NCBI GenBank assembly: GCA_937918935.1
Contig: CAKZSI010000005.1
Coordinates: 1 to 64,000 of the forward strand
Direction of reading: 5' to 3'
Source: an uncultured Chloroflexales bacterium
GTDB taxonomy: Bacteria > Chloroflexota > Chloroflexia > Chloroflexales > Chloroflexaceae
Length of the DNA stretch: 64,000 nucleotides
Made by a program: the position numbers and the translations under genes. Of the stretch, positions 39,101 to 46,394 are shown one piece after another; position 1 is the stretch's first letter, and each line of letters starts with the position of its first letter. A model generated the notes under the pieces. The model ran no database searches. It had not been told where the DNA came from and was given only the letters and a program-made list of their open reading frames with translations.

Positions 39101-39328
39101 ACGACCGGCGCGCCGGTTGAACTGGGCTGCTTCGCGGTCAACGGTGAGCCGGGCACGTACCGCGTGCGCCTGGATCCAGCGTGGCTGCCGCCCGCGCCCA
39201 CCGGCGCCCTCTTGCTGCGCCTGGCCGGGCCGTCGTGGATCCCCGCCCGCGAGGACCCACGTCAGAACGACCGCCGCGACCTGGGGGTGCAGGTGTTCGG
39301 GGTGGGGGTGGCGCCTGCTTATCCGTGA
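36131..39328 (+). CDS. Large polytopic membrane protein, GT-C glycosyltransferase-like
   Basis: The 1065-aa product has about a dozen membrane helices in its first 650 residues and again around 640-760, then a soluble C-terminal part of about 300 residues. The loop after the second helix group, VVLGVRDAGVYANTGF, resembles the acidic first-loop motif of family-39/GT-C transferases that use polyprenyl-phosphate sugars. A second feature, LNGVQVWFARYSTAE, is also reminiscent of these. The sugar and acceptor cannot be inferred. An extended -10 lies immediately upstream, which supports ATG 36131 over the longer open frame. Confidence 0.75.
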   Translation: MVAEAPLLLALYAPLLLYLPGWAVSRRFGAPADPLERHFERVAASALWSGWLALLLAQVGLFSFWLHLTLTVAASALVARGGRRPTPASPVPRWQFLVYGAVLALALLLVARPFEVVLGVRDAGVYANTGFAIARTGALVQADPLLADLGQRAADPDPQIANPARQAITNYTIGQPRERYIASRLRAAGFFVYEGELPRGRVTPQGLHLLPAWIALLSAAGGPAAGLFAVGVLGWLGVWSVGMLGRRLAGPWVGWLAMALLALNGVQVWFARYSTAETVAQFLIWAGLFFFAVIHDPASDAATRQRAAALAGLAVGQVALARLDFFLLGPLLLYLVYIWVGRRWERRHTILALTLGLMLGHAALHVLLIARAYVFDTGHERLLRDSALLALASLPFLTPEVRETFLSSPRSALVRPLTLAGDLSLGAWARLGLELALLAAAVAALLALRARTGLLRRLEAALARRRAPLLRATMVALLLLASYAYLVRPQILDADIFFNTRGGWNDPLTRDPELVAHDVRAGRMTIDEARTMAGVVLMGNKVWEQQPDLEATAELRARLAEERGAWRGPFSNQTLNWLRLQGYVGAPIRLPVQLWYDEYNGMSWWQRLRADPATFTSQPEIINEKYRIPLANFVRVGWYLSPLGMLLGCVGYALWWRRGLSAATWLFLSVSLLGTFFYVRQTYGTGEQHYIYILRRFVPITYPTLSLGMAYALVALAAAGVARWRAAPRLLGAGLLGAAVALGALQLAFFVVTNRPIFFHTEYQGALAQLSALAGQFRPGSDVLLLRGGAPIHAQARDIPDLVATPLRFAYGLDAFAVKSARPGNYAADLALQAHHWRAEGREVYLLLSASGGSFALPGFALEPAGAFILDLPEFEQLTDQKPRNVSRLTLPFAIYRLVPGAPGVVVTPHPPLLPDAFAAQVTGFYRPEVSLAGRPYAWTNGDAILRLPWPTGAAASEVGLELSAGERPAHLGAAQVCLSALPETSLWPATTGAPVELGCFAVNGEPGTYRVRLDPAWLPPAPTGALLLRLAGPSWIPAREDPRQNDRRDLGVQVFGVGVAPAYP

Positions 39329-39431
39329 CAGTGGTTCAGATTCCCCGCAGGCGGTTCAAAAGGGTCAGAGACAGGGTGGTACAATGACCGCAGCCAGTAT
39401 GCTGGCTGATTGGTCATCAAGGGAGACTATT

Positions 39432-40247
39432 ATGAACGTGAGGGCCATTGCCCCTCAGCTTTCCGGTCGTCTGGTTGCCTATTTCGTTCTTGCCTATGCC
39501 CTCTCCTGGTCCATTGGCATAGCCCTGGCCCTGGCCGCCCAGGGGCTGATCGCGCCCATCCTTCCCCAATGGTTTCACTATCTCATCGCCTATGGTCCCC
39601 TGCTTTCCGCCGTGATCGTCACCGGGGTGACCGAGGGACGACGGGGATTGCGGGAGCTGTGGGCGCGCGTCACCCGGTGGCGCGTCGAGCCGATCTGGTG
39701 GCTCGTCGCCCTGTCCCCGCTTGTGATCGGGCTGGCGGTCATCCTGGCTGTCAATCTTGTGACCGGCAACACTGTCACGCTCGCGCAGCTTGGCGAGGTG
39801 CATTTTCTCCCTCCCCTGGGCATCGGCGCGTTGTTGCTCTGGATCATTACCTTCGGGATCGGCGAAGAGGCAGGCTGGCGCGGCTATGCCCTGCCGCGCT
39901 TGCAGCAGGCCCACAACGCGCTGATTGCCACGATCATCCTGACGATCTTCTGGGCGTTCTGGCATCTGCCGCAGTTCTTCTATCTCTTCGACCCGGCCAT
40001 CGCCCCGGGATGGGCGCTGGGGTTGTTCGCCGGGGCGCTGGTGTTTACATGGTTATTTAACAGCACCGGCGGCAGTGTGCCCGTTGTGGCGGTCGGGCAC
40101 GGCTGTTTCAATTTTCTCTCGGCCTCGAACGTCGGTGATGGTGTGCTTGCCGCTGTCATCAGCACCGTGGTGATGGTGTGGGCCGTAGTGGTGCTGCTGC
40201 TGTACCGGCCGCAGCATCTGTCACGCCGCGCCAGGGTTACGGTTTGA
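39432..40247 (+). CDS. CPBP-family intramembrane metalloprotease (CAAX/Abi type)
   Basis: The 271-aa membrane protein has about eight helices and the three family motifs in order: EEAGWRG at about residue 144 (the catalytic glutamates), FWAFWHLP, and GHGCFNF. These form the intramembrane metal site of Rce1-like proteases. AAGGGAG precedes ATG 39432; an upstream in-frame ATG at 39384 is less likely. Members work in prenyl-protein processing, bacteriocin self-immunity or unknown roles. Nothing nearby suggests a substrate. Confidence 0.9.
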   Translation: MNVRAIAPQLSGRLVAYFVLAYALSWSIGIALALAAQGLIAPILPQWFHYLIAYGPLLSAVIVTGVTEGRRGLRELWARVTRWRVEPIWWLVALSPLVIGLAVILAVNLVTGNTVTLAQLGEVHFLPPLGIGALLLWIITFGIGEEAGWRGYALPRLQQAHNALIATIILTIFWAFWHLPQFFYLFDPAIAPGWALGLFAGALVFTWLFNSTGGSVPVVAVGHGCFNFLSASNVGDGVLAAVISTVVMVWAVVVLLLYRPQHLSRRARVTV

Positions 40248-40300
40248 CTGCGCGCAGGGGATCTACCGAAACCCGACCGTCATCTCTACCCCTCCACACC

Positions 40301-41389
40301 TCAGGCGCGAGCCTTGAGCCAGTTGGCGATGGTGGGCGCCAGGTCGCGCTGAGCTTTGCCGCTGACGTACATGCCGATGTGCCCGACGGGGAAGGCGCAC
40401 AGGGTGTAGTCGGATGTGCCCACATAGTCGCCGAGGGCGATGGTCGAGGGCGGCGGCACCAGATGGTCCTGCTCGGCGTAGATGTTCAACACCGGCATCG
40501 TCAGCCGGCGCAGGTCAATGCGGCGCCCGCCGATCTCGGCCTCGCCGCGGACCAGCTTGTTTTCGTGGAAAAAGTCCTTCACGAACTGCCGGAAGGCCTC
40601 GCCTGCCAGGTCCGGGCTATCGAAGATCCACTTCTCCATGCGCAGGAAGTTGAGCAGCTTCTGCTCGTCGTCCATCACCTCGAGGGCGTCCAGGTACTTC
40701 TGGAAGTTAAGCTGAAGCGGCTTGAGCATCACGAAGCCGAAGTTCATCAACTCGCCGGGGATGTTGCCGGTAGCCTCGACGAGGCTGTCCACGTCGAGAC
40801 CCAGTCCCCACAGGTTCAGCAGGCCACTGCGCCCCTCCTGGGTGGCGTGGAAGTCAATCGGTGCGACCATGACCGTCAGGTTCTGCACCTTCTCGGGGTA
40901 GAGCGCGGCGTAGCAGACCGAGAAGGTGCCCCCCTGACAGATGCCGAGCAGGTTGATCTTTTCAAGGCCATGGCGCTGGCGCACCACGTCCACGCAGGTG
41001 TCGAGGTAGCCGGCGATGTAGTCTTCGAGCGTCAGGTAGCGGTCGGCCCGCGAGGGGTAGCCCCAGTCGATCAGGTACACGTCCATACCCTGGGCCAGCA
41101 GGTTGCGCACCAGGGAGCGGTCGGGTTGCAGGTCGGCCACGGCGGGGCGGTTGACCAGGGCGTACACGATCAGAATGGGGATGGGAAACGGCTGCTCGAC
41201 CACGGGGACGTAGTGGTAGAGCACCAGCTTATCCTCGCGGTAGACCGGCTCTTTCGGCGTTGTGCCCACCTGGATGTCTTCGTGGCGCATGCGGCTCAGG
41301 GTGCGCATGCCCTCCACGAGCTTACGGTGCATCTCGGTCAGTTCGTGGAGCGTCTCAACCGGGTTGAGTTGAATGGGCGCCCGGGTCAT
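40301..41389 (-). CDS. phaC: Class III poly(3-hydroxyalkanoate) synthase subunit PhaC
   Basis: It polymerises (R)-3-hydroxyacyl-CoA into storage polyester on PHA granules, together with PhaE. The 362-aa length is that of class III enzymes. The alpha/beta-hydrolase lipase-like box is GICQGG with nucleophile Cys151. The other triad members are Asp308 (YAEQDHLVPP) and His337 (FPVGHIGMY), close to the C149-D302-H331 of the purple-sulfur-bacterial enzyme. VYLIDWGYPSRADR is also conserved. phaE lies about 110 bp upstream on the same strand. Confidence 0.97.
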   Translation of the reverse strand: MTRAPIQLNPVETLHELTEMHRKLVEGMRTLSRMRHEDIQVGTTPKEPVYREDKLVLYHYVPVVEQPFPIPILIVYALVNRPAVADLQPDRSLVRNLLAQGMDVYLIDWGYPSRADRYLTLEDYIAGYLDTCVDVVRQRHGLEKINLLGICQGGTFSVCYAALYPEKVQNLTVMVAPIDFHATQEGRSGLLNLWGLGLDVDSLVEATGNIPGELMNFGFVMLKPLQLNFQKYLDALEVMDDEQKLLNFLRMEKWIFDSPDLAGEAFRQFVKDFFHENKLVRGEAEIGGRRIDLRRLTMPVLNIYAEQDHLVPPPSTIALGDYVGTSDYTLCAFPVGHIGMYVSGKAQRDLAPTIANWLKARA

Positions 41390-41497
41390 TGCGAGTCTCC
41401 TGATATGGCTGTGGGGAAACCGGGTTTCCCCGTGCCCCTGCGGGGAGGTGGACGGTAGGGCAACCTTCCAGGCTATCCTGCCGCCTCTGCCTGCGGC
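41390..41497. repeat. GGGGAAACC palindrome between phaE and phaC
   Basis: A perfect copy (GGGGAAACCGGGTTTCCCC) lies at about 41411-41432. It is one of the few copies inside an apparent operon and could affect relative phaE/phaC mRNA levels. Confidence 0.7.
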
Positions 41498-42544
41498 CTA
41501 CGACGTCTTCTTGCGCGTGGAGGCGCGCCGGACCGGGGTTTCGCGCGCCTCGCGCAGTTCCTTGCGCAGCGCCCGCACCTCTTTGCGCAGTTCATAGAGA
41601 TTGCGGTGCACCTCGTCAATCTCGCTGCGCGTCGGCACGTAGCTCGCCCGCAGACCGAACTCGACGATCTGCTGCTCGTGGAGGCGGTAGCGCATTGCGG
41701 CGTTGAACAACTGGCGCTGGGCCTGCAGGAAGGTCTCGCCGGAAAAGGCCGCCTCCAACTGGCGGTCGGCCACGCTGGTCCAGACCTGGAGCAGTTCATG
41801 CAGGCTCTGGATGGGCCGGTCCGCCTGGGCGCGCTCGGCCAGGCCGCGGAATACCTCCTCGAACACGTCGGTCCAGATATTGGCGACGACGAGTTGAAAG
41901 TGGGCGCTGGCGCGGCGCAGTTCGGCCCATGCCTCGAAGCCGCGCAGCACCTTCTCTTCCAGTTCGCGTGAGAAGCCCATGCGTGGGCTTTCGAGCATCC
42001 GCCCGAAGGAGCGTTCGTAGGCGTCCCAGTAGAGGCTGGTCAGTTCCAGCAAGGCGCTGCCGCCTGGAGGCGCGCCCGGGGCCTGGCGCAGCGCCTCGGC
42101 CCAGGGCCGGGCGAGTTGCTGCATCTCCTCCAGGTAGAGCCGCCAGAGTTCGCCGCTCTCCTGGACGGCGCGGGCCAGCGTGGCGGGTTCGGGGAAGAAC
42201 TGATGCCGCAACTGCTCGGCGGCCTCGCGCAGTGCCCGCGTCTGGTCCTCGCCAGCGGCGAGCCGCGGGGTCAGGTCCTGCCATGAGCGCGAAAGCTGCT
42301 CGATCACCTGCAGCATAGTCGTCTGGGCACTCATCAACTGGCGCGACATCGTCTGGGCGAAGGGGTCGGCCCCGGTGAGCCAGGCGGTGAAGCCCTGGGC
42401 TGTGGCCTGCTGCCACTGGGCGATCATCTGCGGCAGCGCGGGAGGGGCCTGCTCGTCGGGCGTGCCGTACAGCCGTTGCCAGGTCTGCCGTTGCGCGTCG
42501 AGCCAGAAGTCCATGAGGGTGCGGGGCGGTTCTACCGATGCCAT
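41498..42544 (-). CDS. phaE: Class III PHA synthase subunit PhaE
   Basis: PhaE is the non-catalytic partner that activates class III PhaC. The 348-aa protein is mostly helical, without motifs of an enzyme. The PhaE-like core is ANIWTDVFEEVFRGLAERA and the C-terminus is a coiled-coil (EIDEVHRNLYELRKEVRALR) followed by a basic tail (RRASTRKKTS). Position next to phaC, length and helical composition support the call. GAGGAG precedes the ATG. Confidence 0.9.
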   Translation of the reverse strand: MASVEPPRTLMDFWLDAQRQTWQRLYGTPDEQAPPALPQMIAQWQQATAQGFTAWLTGADPFAQTMSRQLMSAQTTMLQVIEQLSRSWQDLTPRLAAGEDQTRALREAAEQLRHQFFPEPATLARAVQESGELWRLYLEEMQQLARPWAEALRQAPGAPPGGSALLELTSLYWDAYERSFGRMLESPRMGFSRELEEKVLRGFEAWAELRRASAHFQLVVANIWTDVFEEVFRGLAERAQADRPIQSLHELLQVWTSVADRQLEAAFSGETFLQAQRQLFNAAMRYRLHEQQIVEFGLRASYVPTRSEIDEVHRNLYELRKEVRALRKELREARETPVRRASTRKKTS

Positions 42545-42639
42545 ACACGCTCCTCCTTACCGGCCCCGGCGGGCCGGATACAGGCGACGAGCGATAGTAT
42601 AGCATTTTGGGGCGAAGGCTGCTCAGGGGGACAATGTGA

Positions 42640-42790
42640 ACGTGGGGAAACCAGGTTTCCCCGGACCCCTGCCCGGTGGGAGGGCATGGGAGGGAGAAGC
42701 CCTCCCACGAAATACCCCCGCTTTCCGGGTTAGAGGTCGGCGCGTATGGGGGCAACCCGGTTTTCCTTCATCCTGCCGGGCCGGAAGGCC
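42640..42790. repeat. Cluster of palindromic repeats downstream of the metal ATPase
   Basis: A perfect GGGGAAACCAGGTTTCCCC copy lies at 42642-42662, a GGGAGGG/CCCTCCC pair follows at about 42678-42706, and a degenerate GGCAACCCGGTTTTCC copy at about 42751. They fill the gap between the phaE promoter side and the ATPase stop. No gene is seen. Confidence 0.65.
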
Positions 42791-42796
42791 CCGTGC

Positions 42797-44731
42797 CTAC
42801 CCTCGATGGATCAGCAACCGCAGGCCGTTCAACACCACCAGGATGGTGCTGCCCTCGTGGCCGACCACGCCGAGGGGCAGGGGTACGCCGATGGTGAGCG
42901 TCAACGTCACCAGTGCCACGACCACGGCGAAGGCGAAGATGATATTCTGCCAGACAATGCGCTGGGCGCGTCGGCTGAGGCCCACGGCATAGACGATGGC
43001 CCCCAGGTTGTCGCGCATCAGCACCACGTCGGCGGTTTCCAGGGCCGCGTCGGTGCCGGCGGCGCCCATGGCGATGCCAATCGTAGCGCTGGCCAGCGCC
43101 GGCGCGTCGTTGATCCCGTCGCCCACCATGGCCGTGGGGCCGTAGGTGGCGCCCAGTTCGCTGACGATACGCACCTTGTCTTCGGGCATCAGGCCGGCGT
43201 GCACCTCGTCCACCCCCAGGCGACGCCCAACGGCCCGGGCCACGCGGGGGTTGTCGCCGGTGAGCATCACGATGCGCTCGATGCCTCTGGCCCGCAGGGC
43301 GCGAATCTGTGCGGCAGCATCTTCGCGCTCGCGATCCATCACCGTCACCAGGCCGAGCCACTGCTCGCCGCGGCGGGCCACCAGCACGCTGCCGCGCCCC
43401 TCGTCGGCGAGCCGGTCGAACTCGGCCAGCATCGCCTCGGGGATCGGCGTTCCCACGTGCTCGAAGAGCCGCGGCGCGCCCACCAGCGTCTCCACGCCGT
43501 CCCAACTGGCGCGCACGCCCATGCCGGTGACCGCCTCAAACTGCTCAGGCTCGCTGACGGTCATGCCCTGCCCTTCGACATAGGCGTTGATCGCTCGCGC
43601 GATGGGGTGTTCGCTGAGGTGCTCGGCGCGGGCCACGGCGTCCAGCAACTCCTCGGCCGTGACGCCAGCGCAGGGCAGCACATCGCTCACCACCGGCTGG
43701 CCATAGGTGAGCGTGCCGGTCTTATCGAAGGCGATGACCTTGATCTTGCTCAACTCCTCGAGATAGGCGCCACCCTTGAACAGCACGCCGTTGCGTGCGG
43801 CGTTGGCGATGGCGCTGAGCAGAGCCGCTGGCACGCTGATCACCAGGGCGCAGGGCGAGGCCACCGTCAGCAGGACCATCGCGGTGTAGAAGTTCTGCTG
43901 CCATGGCACGCCGAACAGCGGTGGAACCAGGGCGATGAACAGGGCCACGCCGAGAATGATCGCGGTGGCGTAGTACTGCTCCGCCCGGTCGAGGAAGCTC
44001 TGCGTGCGTGCCTTGCGCGCCTGGGCCTCGCTGACCATGCCGATGATGCGCGCCAGGGTGCTCTCGCTGGCCGGCTTCGTCACCACGATGTCCAGGGCGC
44101 CGCTCTGGTTGAGCGTGCCGGCCAGCACCGGGTCGCCCTCGCCCCGTTGCACGGGCATCGACTCGCCGGTCAGCGCCGACTCGTCGAAGGCGCCCGAGCC
44201 GCGGAGAATGACTCCGTCGAGCGGCACGCGGTCGCCAGGGCGCAGCACCACCACTGCGCCGACCTCGACCTCCTCCACCGGCATGGCTGCCAGCGTATCG
44301 CCCTGGCGCACGGTGACGGTGTCGGGGCGCAGTTCGAGCAGGCTCTCGATCGCCTGGCGTGTGCGATCCATGGCGTAGTTCTGCAGCACGTTGCTGAGCG
44401 AGAACAGGAACAACAGGATCGCCCCCTCGCTCCAGGCGTCCACATAGGCTGCGCCGAGGGCCGCCAGGACCATCAGCAGATCCACGTTAATGCGGCGTTC
44501 GCGCAGCCCTTCAACAATCGCCTGGACGGCGTAGAACCCGCCGAAGAAGTAGGTAGCGACACGCACCGCCAGCAGCGCCTCGGGCGCCACGCCCAGGCGT
44601 TCAAGCACCCCCCCGGCGACAATGCCCGCCAGGGTCAGGAGCACGAAGAGGGGTTCCAGGATACGTTCATCAAAGGTAAAACGCCACCCCGACCGCGTGG
44701 CGGTCTGGATGCGCTCAGAGAGGGTTTGCAT
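42797..44731 (-). CDS. Heavy-metal P1B-type ATPase (P1B-4-like, Co/Zn efflux)
   Basis: This is an ATP-driven exporter of transition metal ions in the inner membrane. The 644-aa protein has the SPC metal-site motif (VASPCALVISVPAALL), phosphorylation site DKTGTLT (Asp at about residue 335), TGES, the SEHPIA motif and GDGINDAPALA. The last helix carries HEGSTILVVLNGLRLL. SPC plus HEGxT and the absence of an N-terminal CxxC domain indicate the P1B-4 group (cobalt, zinc, possibly iron). ATG 44731 follows GAGGAG. Its regulator gene ends 12 bp upstream. Confidence 0.93.
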   Translation of the reverse strand: MQTLSERIQTATRSGWRFTFDERILEPLFVLLTLAGIVAGGVLERLGVAPEALLAVRVATYFFGGFYAVQAIVEGLRERRINVDLLMVLAALGAAYVDAWSEGAILLFLFSLSNVLQNYAMDRTRQAIESLLELRPDTVTVRQGDTLAAMPVEEVEVGAVVVLRPGDRVPLDGVILRGSGAFDESALTGESMPVQRGEGDPVLAGTLNQSGALDIVVTKPASESTLARIIGMVSEAQARKARTQSFLDRAEQYYATAIILGVALFIALVPPLFGVPWQQNFYTAMVLLTVASPCALVISVPAALLSAIANAARNGVLFKGGAYLEELSKIKVIAFDKTGTLTYGQPVVSDVLPCAGVTAEELLDAVARAEHLSEHPIARAINAYVEGQGMTVSEPEQFEAVTGMGVRASWDGVETLVGAPRLFEHVGTPIPEAMLAEFDRLADEGRGSVLVARRGEQWLGLVTVMDREREDAAAQIRALRARGIERIVMLTGDNPRVARAVGRRLGVDEVHAGLMPEDKVRIVSELGATYGPTAMVGDGINDAPALASATIGIAMGAAGTDAALETADVVLMRDNLGAIVYAVGLSRRAQRIVWQNIIFAFAVVVALVTLTLTIGVPLPLGVVGHEGSTILVVLNGLRLLIHRG

Positions 44732-44742
44732 GTGAAATCTCC

Positions 44743-45513
44743 TCAATGCAGAACCTGCTGGTCCTCGGGCGACAGCCTGGCCAGCAGATCCGGCCCAAGC
44801 CGGGCAAAAATGCGCTGGGCGAAGAGTTCCATCCAGATAAACTGCCGGGCAATCAACACCATGTTGTGGTTGGTCGTCACCGTGGCGGTGGTAAACAGAT
44901 GACCACTGGCGATCAAAAACTCGCGTTCATCGGCGACGACGATCAGCGTTTCCTCCATCTTGTGAAGTTCCGTCTCGCGCGGCGGATGGCGTACCACCTG
45001 GCCGAGATCGAACGCGGCGTTGCCGGTGAGAATGACCCCGAGGGCCACTCCGCGGGCGTGGGCGCGGGTCAGACACTCGCGCAAGGCCTCGACATCGGCG
45101 TCGGTGAGCACGAGCATCAGTTCGTGCTGCGCGCCCTCGATCAATTCCTCGGCGTAGGCCAGGGCCTCGCGGCGCCCGCTGAAGTTCCACAGCCGCCCCG
45201 ACTCCTGGCGGTTGTAGAGTGGCATCAACTCGGCCCGCAGCCGCTCGGCCCGTTCGCGGGCCTCGCGCTCGTAGCGATCCAGCAGCACCGCTGGCGAGAC
45301 CGGCCGGTACAGCGTAGCCTTCTCCTCCTCCGATTTGAGCACCGCGCCCCGCCCCTCCAGCCGTCCCAGGGCCTCGTAGACCATTGAGCGGGGAACGCCC
45401 GAACTCTTGCTGATCTGATAGCCCGTCGCCGGATGCTCACTCAGCAGCGCCAGGTACACCTTGGCTTCGTATTCGGTCAGCCCCAGGGCGGCCAGTTGGT
45501 CCAGCAGATTCAT
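44743..45513 (-). CDS. TrmB-family transcriptional regulator
   Basis: The 256-aa protein has an N-terminal winged helix (LTEYEAKVYLALLSEHPATGYQISKSSG with VPRSMVYEALGRLEGRG), a short coiled coil (RYEREARERAERLRAEL) and a C-terminal phospholipase-D-like effector domain. TrmB proteins are best known as sugar-responsive regulators in archaea. Here the gene is upstream of and co-directional with a metal P-type ATPase, with a 12-bp gap. A palindrome immediately downstream of its own promoter suggests autoregulation of the two-gene operon. The inducer is unknown. Confidence 0.92.
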   Translation of the reverse strand: MNLLDQLAALGLTEYEAKVYLALLSEHPATGYQISKSSGVPRSMVYEALGRLEGRGAVLKSEEEKATLYRPVSPAVLLDRYEREARERAERLRAELMPLYNRQESGRLWNFSGRREALAYAEELIEGAQHELMLVLTDADVEALRECLTRAHARGVALGVILTGNAAFDLGQVVRHPPRETELHKMEETLIVVADEREFLIASGHLFTTATVTTNHNMVLIARQFIWMELFAQRIFARLGPDLLARLSPEDQQVLH

Positions 45514-45543
45514 GGTGATCTCTGTCTCATTCCATCGAGTAGT

Positions 45544-45565
45544 AGTAGTTCAACTCCGAACTACT
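45544..45565 (-). promoter_or_regulatory. Candidate TrmB-like operator
   Basis: AGTAGTTC (45544-45551) and GAACTACT (45558-45565) form a perfect 8-bp inverted repeat with a 6-bp spacer. It lies directly downstream of the -10 hexamer, over the expected transcription start, which suits a repressor of the regulator-ATPase operon. Confidence 0.65.
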
Positions 45566-45568
45566 CAT

Positions 45569-45597
45569 AGTATACCGCGCTGCAGGCCCCTCGTCAA
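45569..45597 (-). promoter_or_regulatory. Sigma-70 promoter of the regulator-ATPase operon
   Basis: On the minus strand TTGACG (45597-45592) and TATACT (45574-45569) are separated by exactly 17 bp. The start codon at 45513 lies about 50 nt downstream of the predicted start. Confidence 0.75.
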
Positions 45598-46214
45598 CCC
45601 TTTGTTCGGCCCTTCTCAGGGATTCTGCAAAGCCCTGCGGGGCAAGTCCCGTACACCCCGTCGCGCGGGACGCAGACGTTCCGCGCTTTCTGCGGCCCTT
45701 CCGATTGCGCGGAAATGTATTGTATTGTGCATCAGGACGACTCACAAAAGGAGAGCATAAATGTTCCGGGGAAAGAGACGCTCCGGGCCAGAGGCCCGCG
45801 CTCATACGGCGGAAGCCCCGCAGGGGTTTGCACGACCGCGGCAAGGGCTTTAGCCCGCAGCATGCAGCCATAACCCGACACATCCTTCCTCGCCAGCCCC
45901 GACCGGGCCGATGCGCCGGGTGGGGCATGCACAGCATTCAGGGAGAGGGGGCAATTGGCGTCCTCATGGCTGCTCCCCTCTCTCCGCTTGACCCAAAGGT
46001 GGCTGCGGGGGTCAGGTACGCTGAGCGACGTTGACGTAGCCCCTTCCCGGTTTGCTTGCGCGCCGGCGCCGAGTGACGGTACACTACAGAGGGTTACCCT
46101 AACGAAAAAGGTCCGAGAGGGTGAAACCCTCCTGGACCCTCTTATCGGGCAGGGACGTGGTGAACCGCAGGTTCCCCCACCCTCCACCAACCGAGCGAGG
46201 AAGGAGACACAGCG
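45598..46214. other. Long intergenic region with repeat fragments
   Basis: This gap holds a GGGCTTTAGCCCGC repeat fragment (about 45847-45861) and GC-rich inverted segments. A 30-codon ORF at 45761 has a good AAAGGAGAG ribosome-binding site but runs into the repeat, so I do not call it. I see no other gene. Confidence 0.5.
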
Positions 46215-46313
46215 ATGAAGAAAAACCGACGCCGACTGACGCAGTTCCTCAGCGTCGCCGTCATCGGTTTTCTGGTGATGGTGCTGGTGGTTACCGCGAT
46301 CGCGCCGTATTGA
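46215..46313 (+). CDS. 32-aa basic single-span membrane peptide
   Basis: A 33-codon ORF starts with KKNRRR after the Met and continues into one hydrophobic helix (about residues 12-29) ending APY. AAGGAGA lies 8-9 nt before the ATG. The positive-inside N-terminus and clean helix suggest a real small membrane protein. No family is recognised. It converges on the secreted-protein gene at 46395. Confidence 0.5.
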   Translation: MKKNRRRLTQFLSVAVIGFLVMVLVVTAIAPY

Positions 46314-46349
46314 TGCGGGTGGCGGCGCTGGCCCTCGCCCGGCAGGGCC

Positions 46350-46374
46350 GAAGCATCGGCGCAGCCAGTGCTTC
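46350..46374. terminator. Hairpin between convergent genes at 46.3 kb
   Basis: GAAGCATCGGCGCAGCCAGTGCTTC can fold with GAAGCA/TGCTTC arms. It matches the hairpin family at 3449 and 27773 and probably ends both flanking transcripts. The stem is short and imperfect. Confidence 0.4.
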
Positions 46375-46394
46375 GCCTCTACCGGGCCGGGGCG

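Noticed and set aside
45761-45853. 30-codon ORF with a strong AAAGGAGAG ribosome-binding site
   Set aside because: The second half reads into a GGGCTTTAGCCCGC repeat and the peptide has no features; the site may be coincidental.
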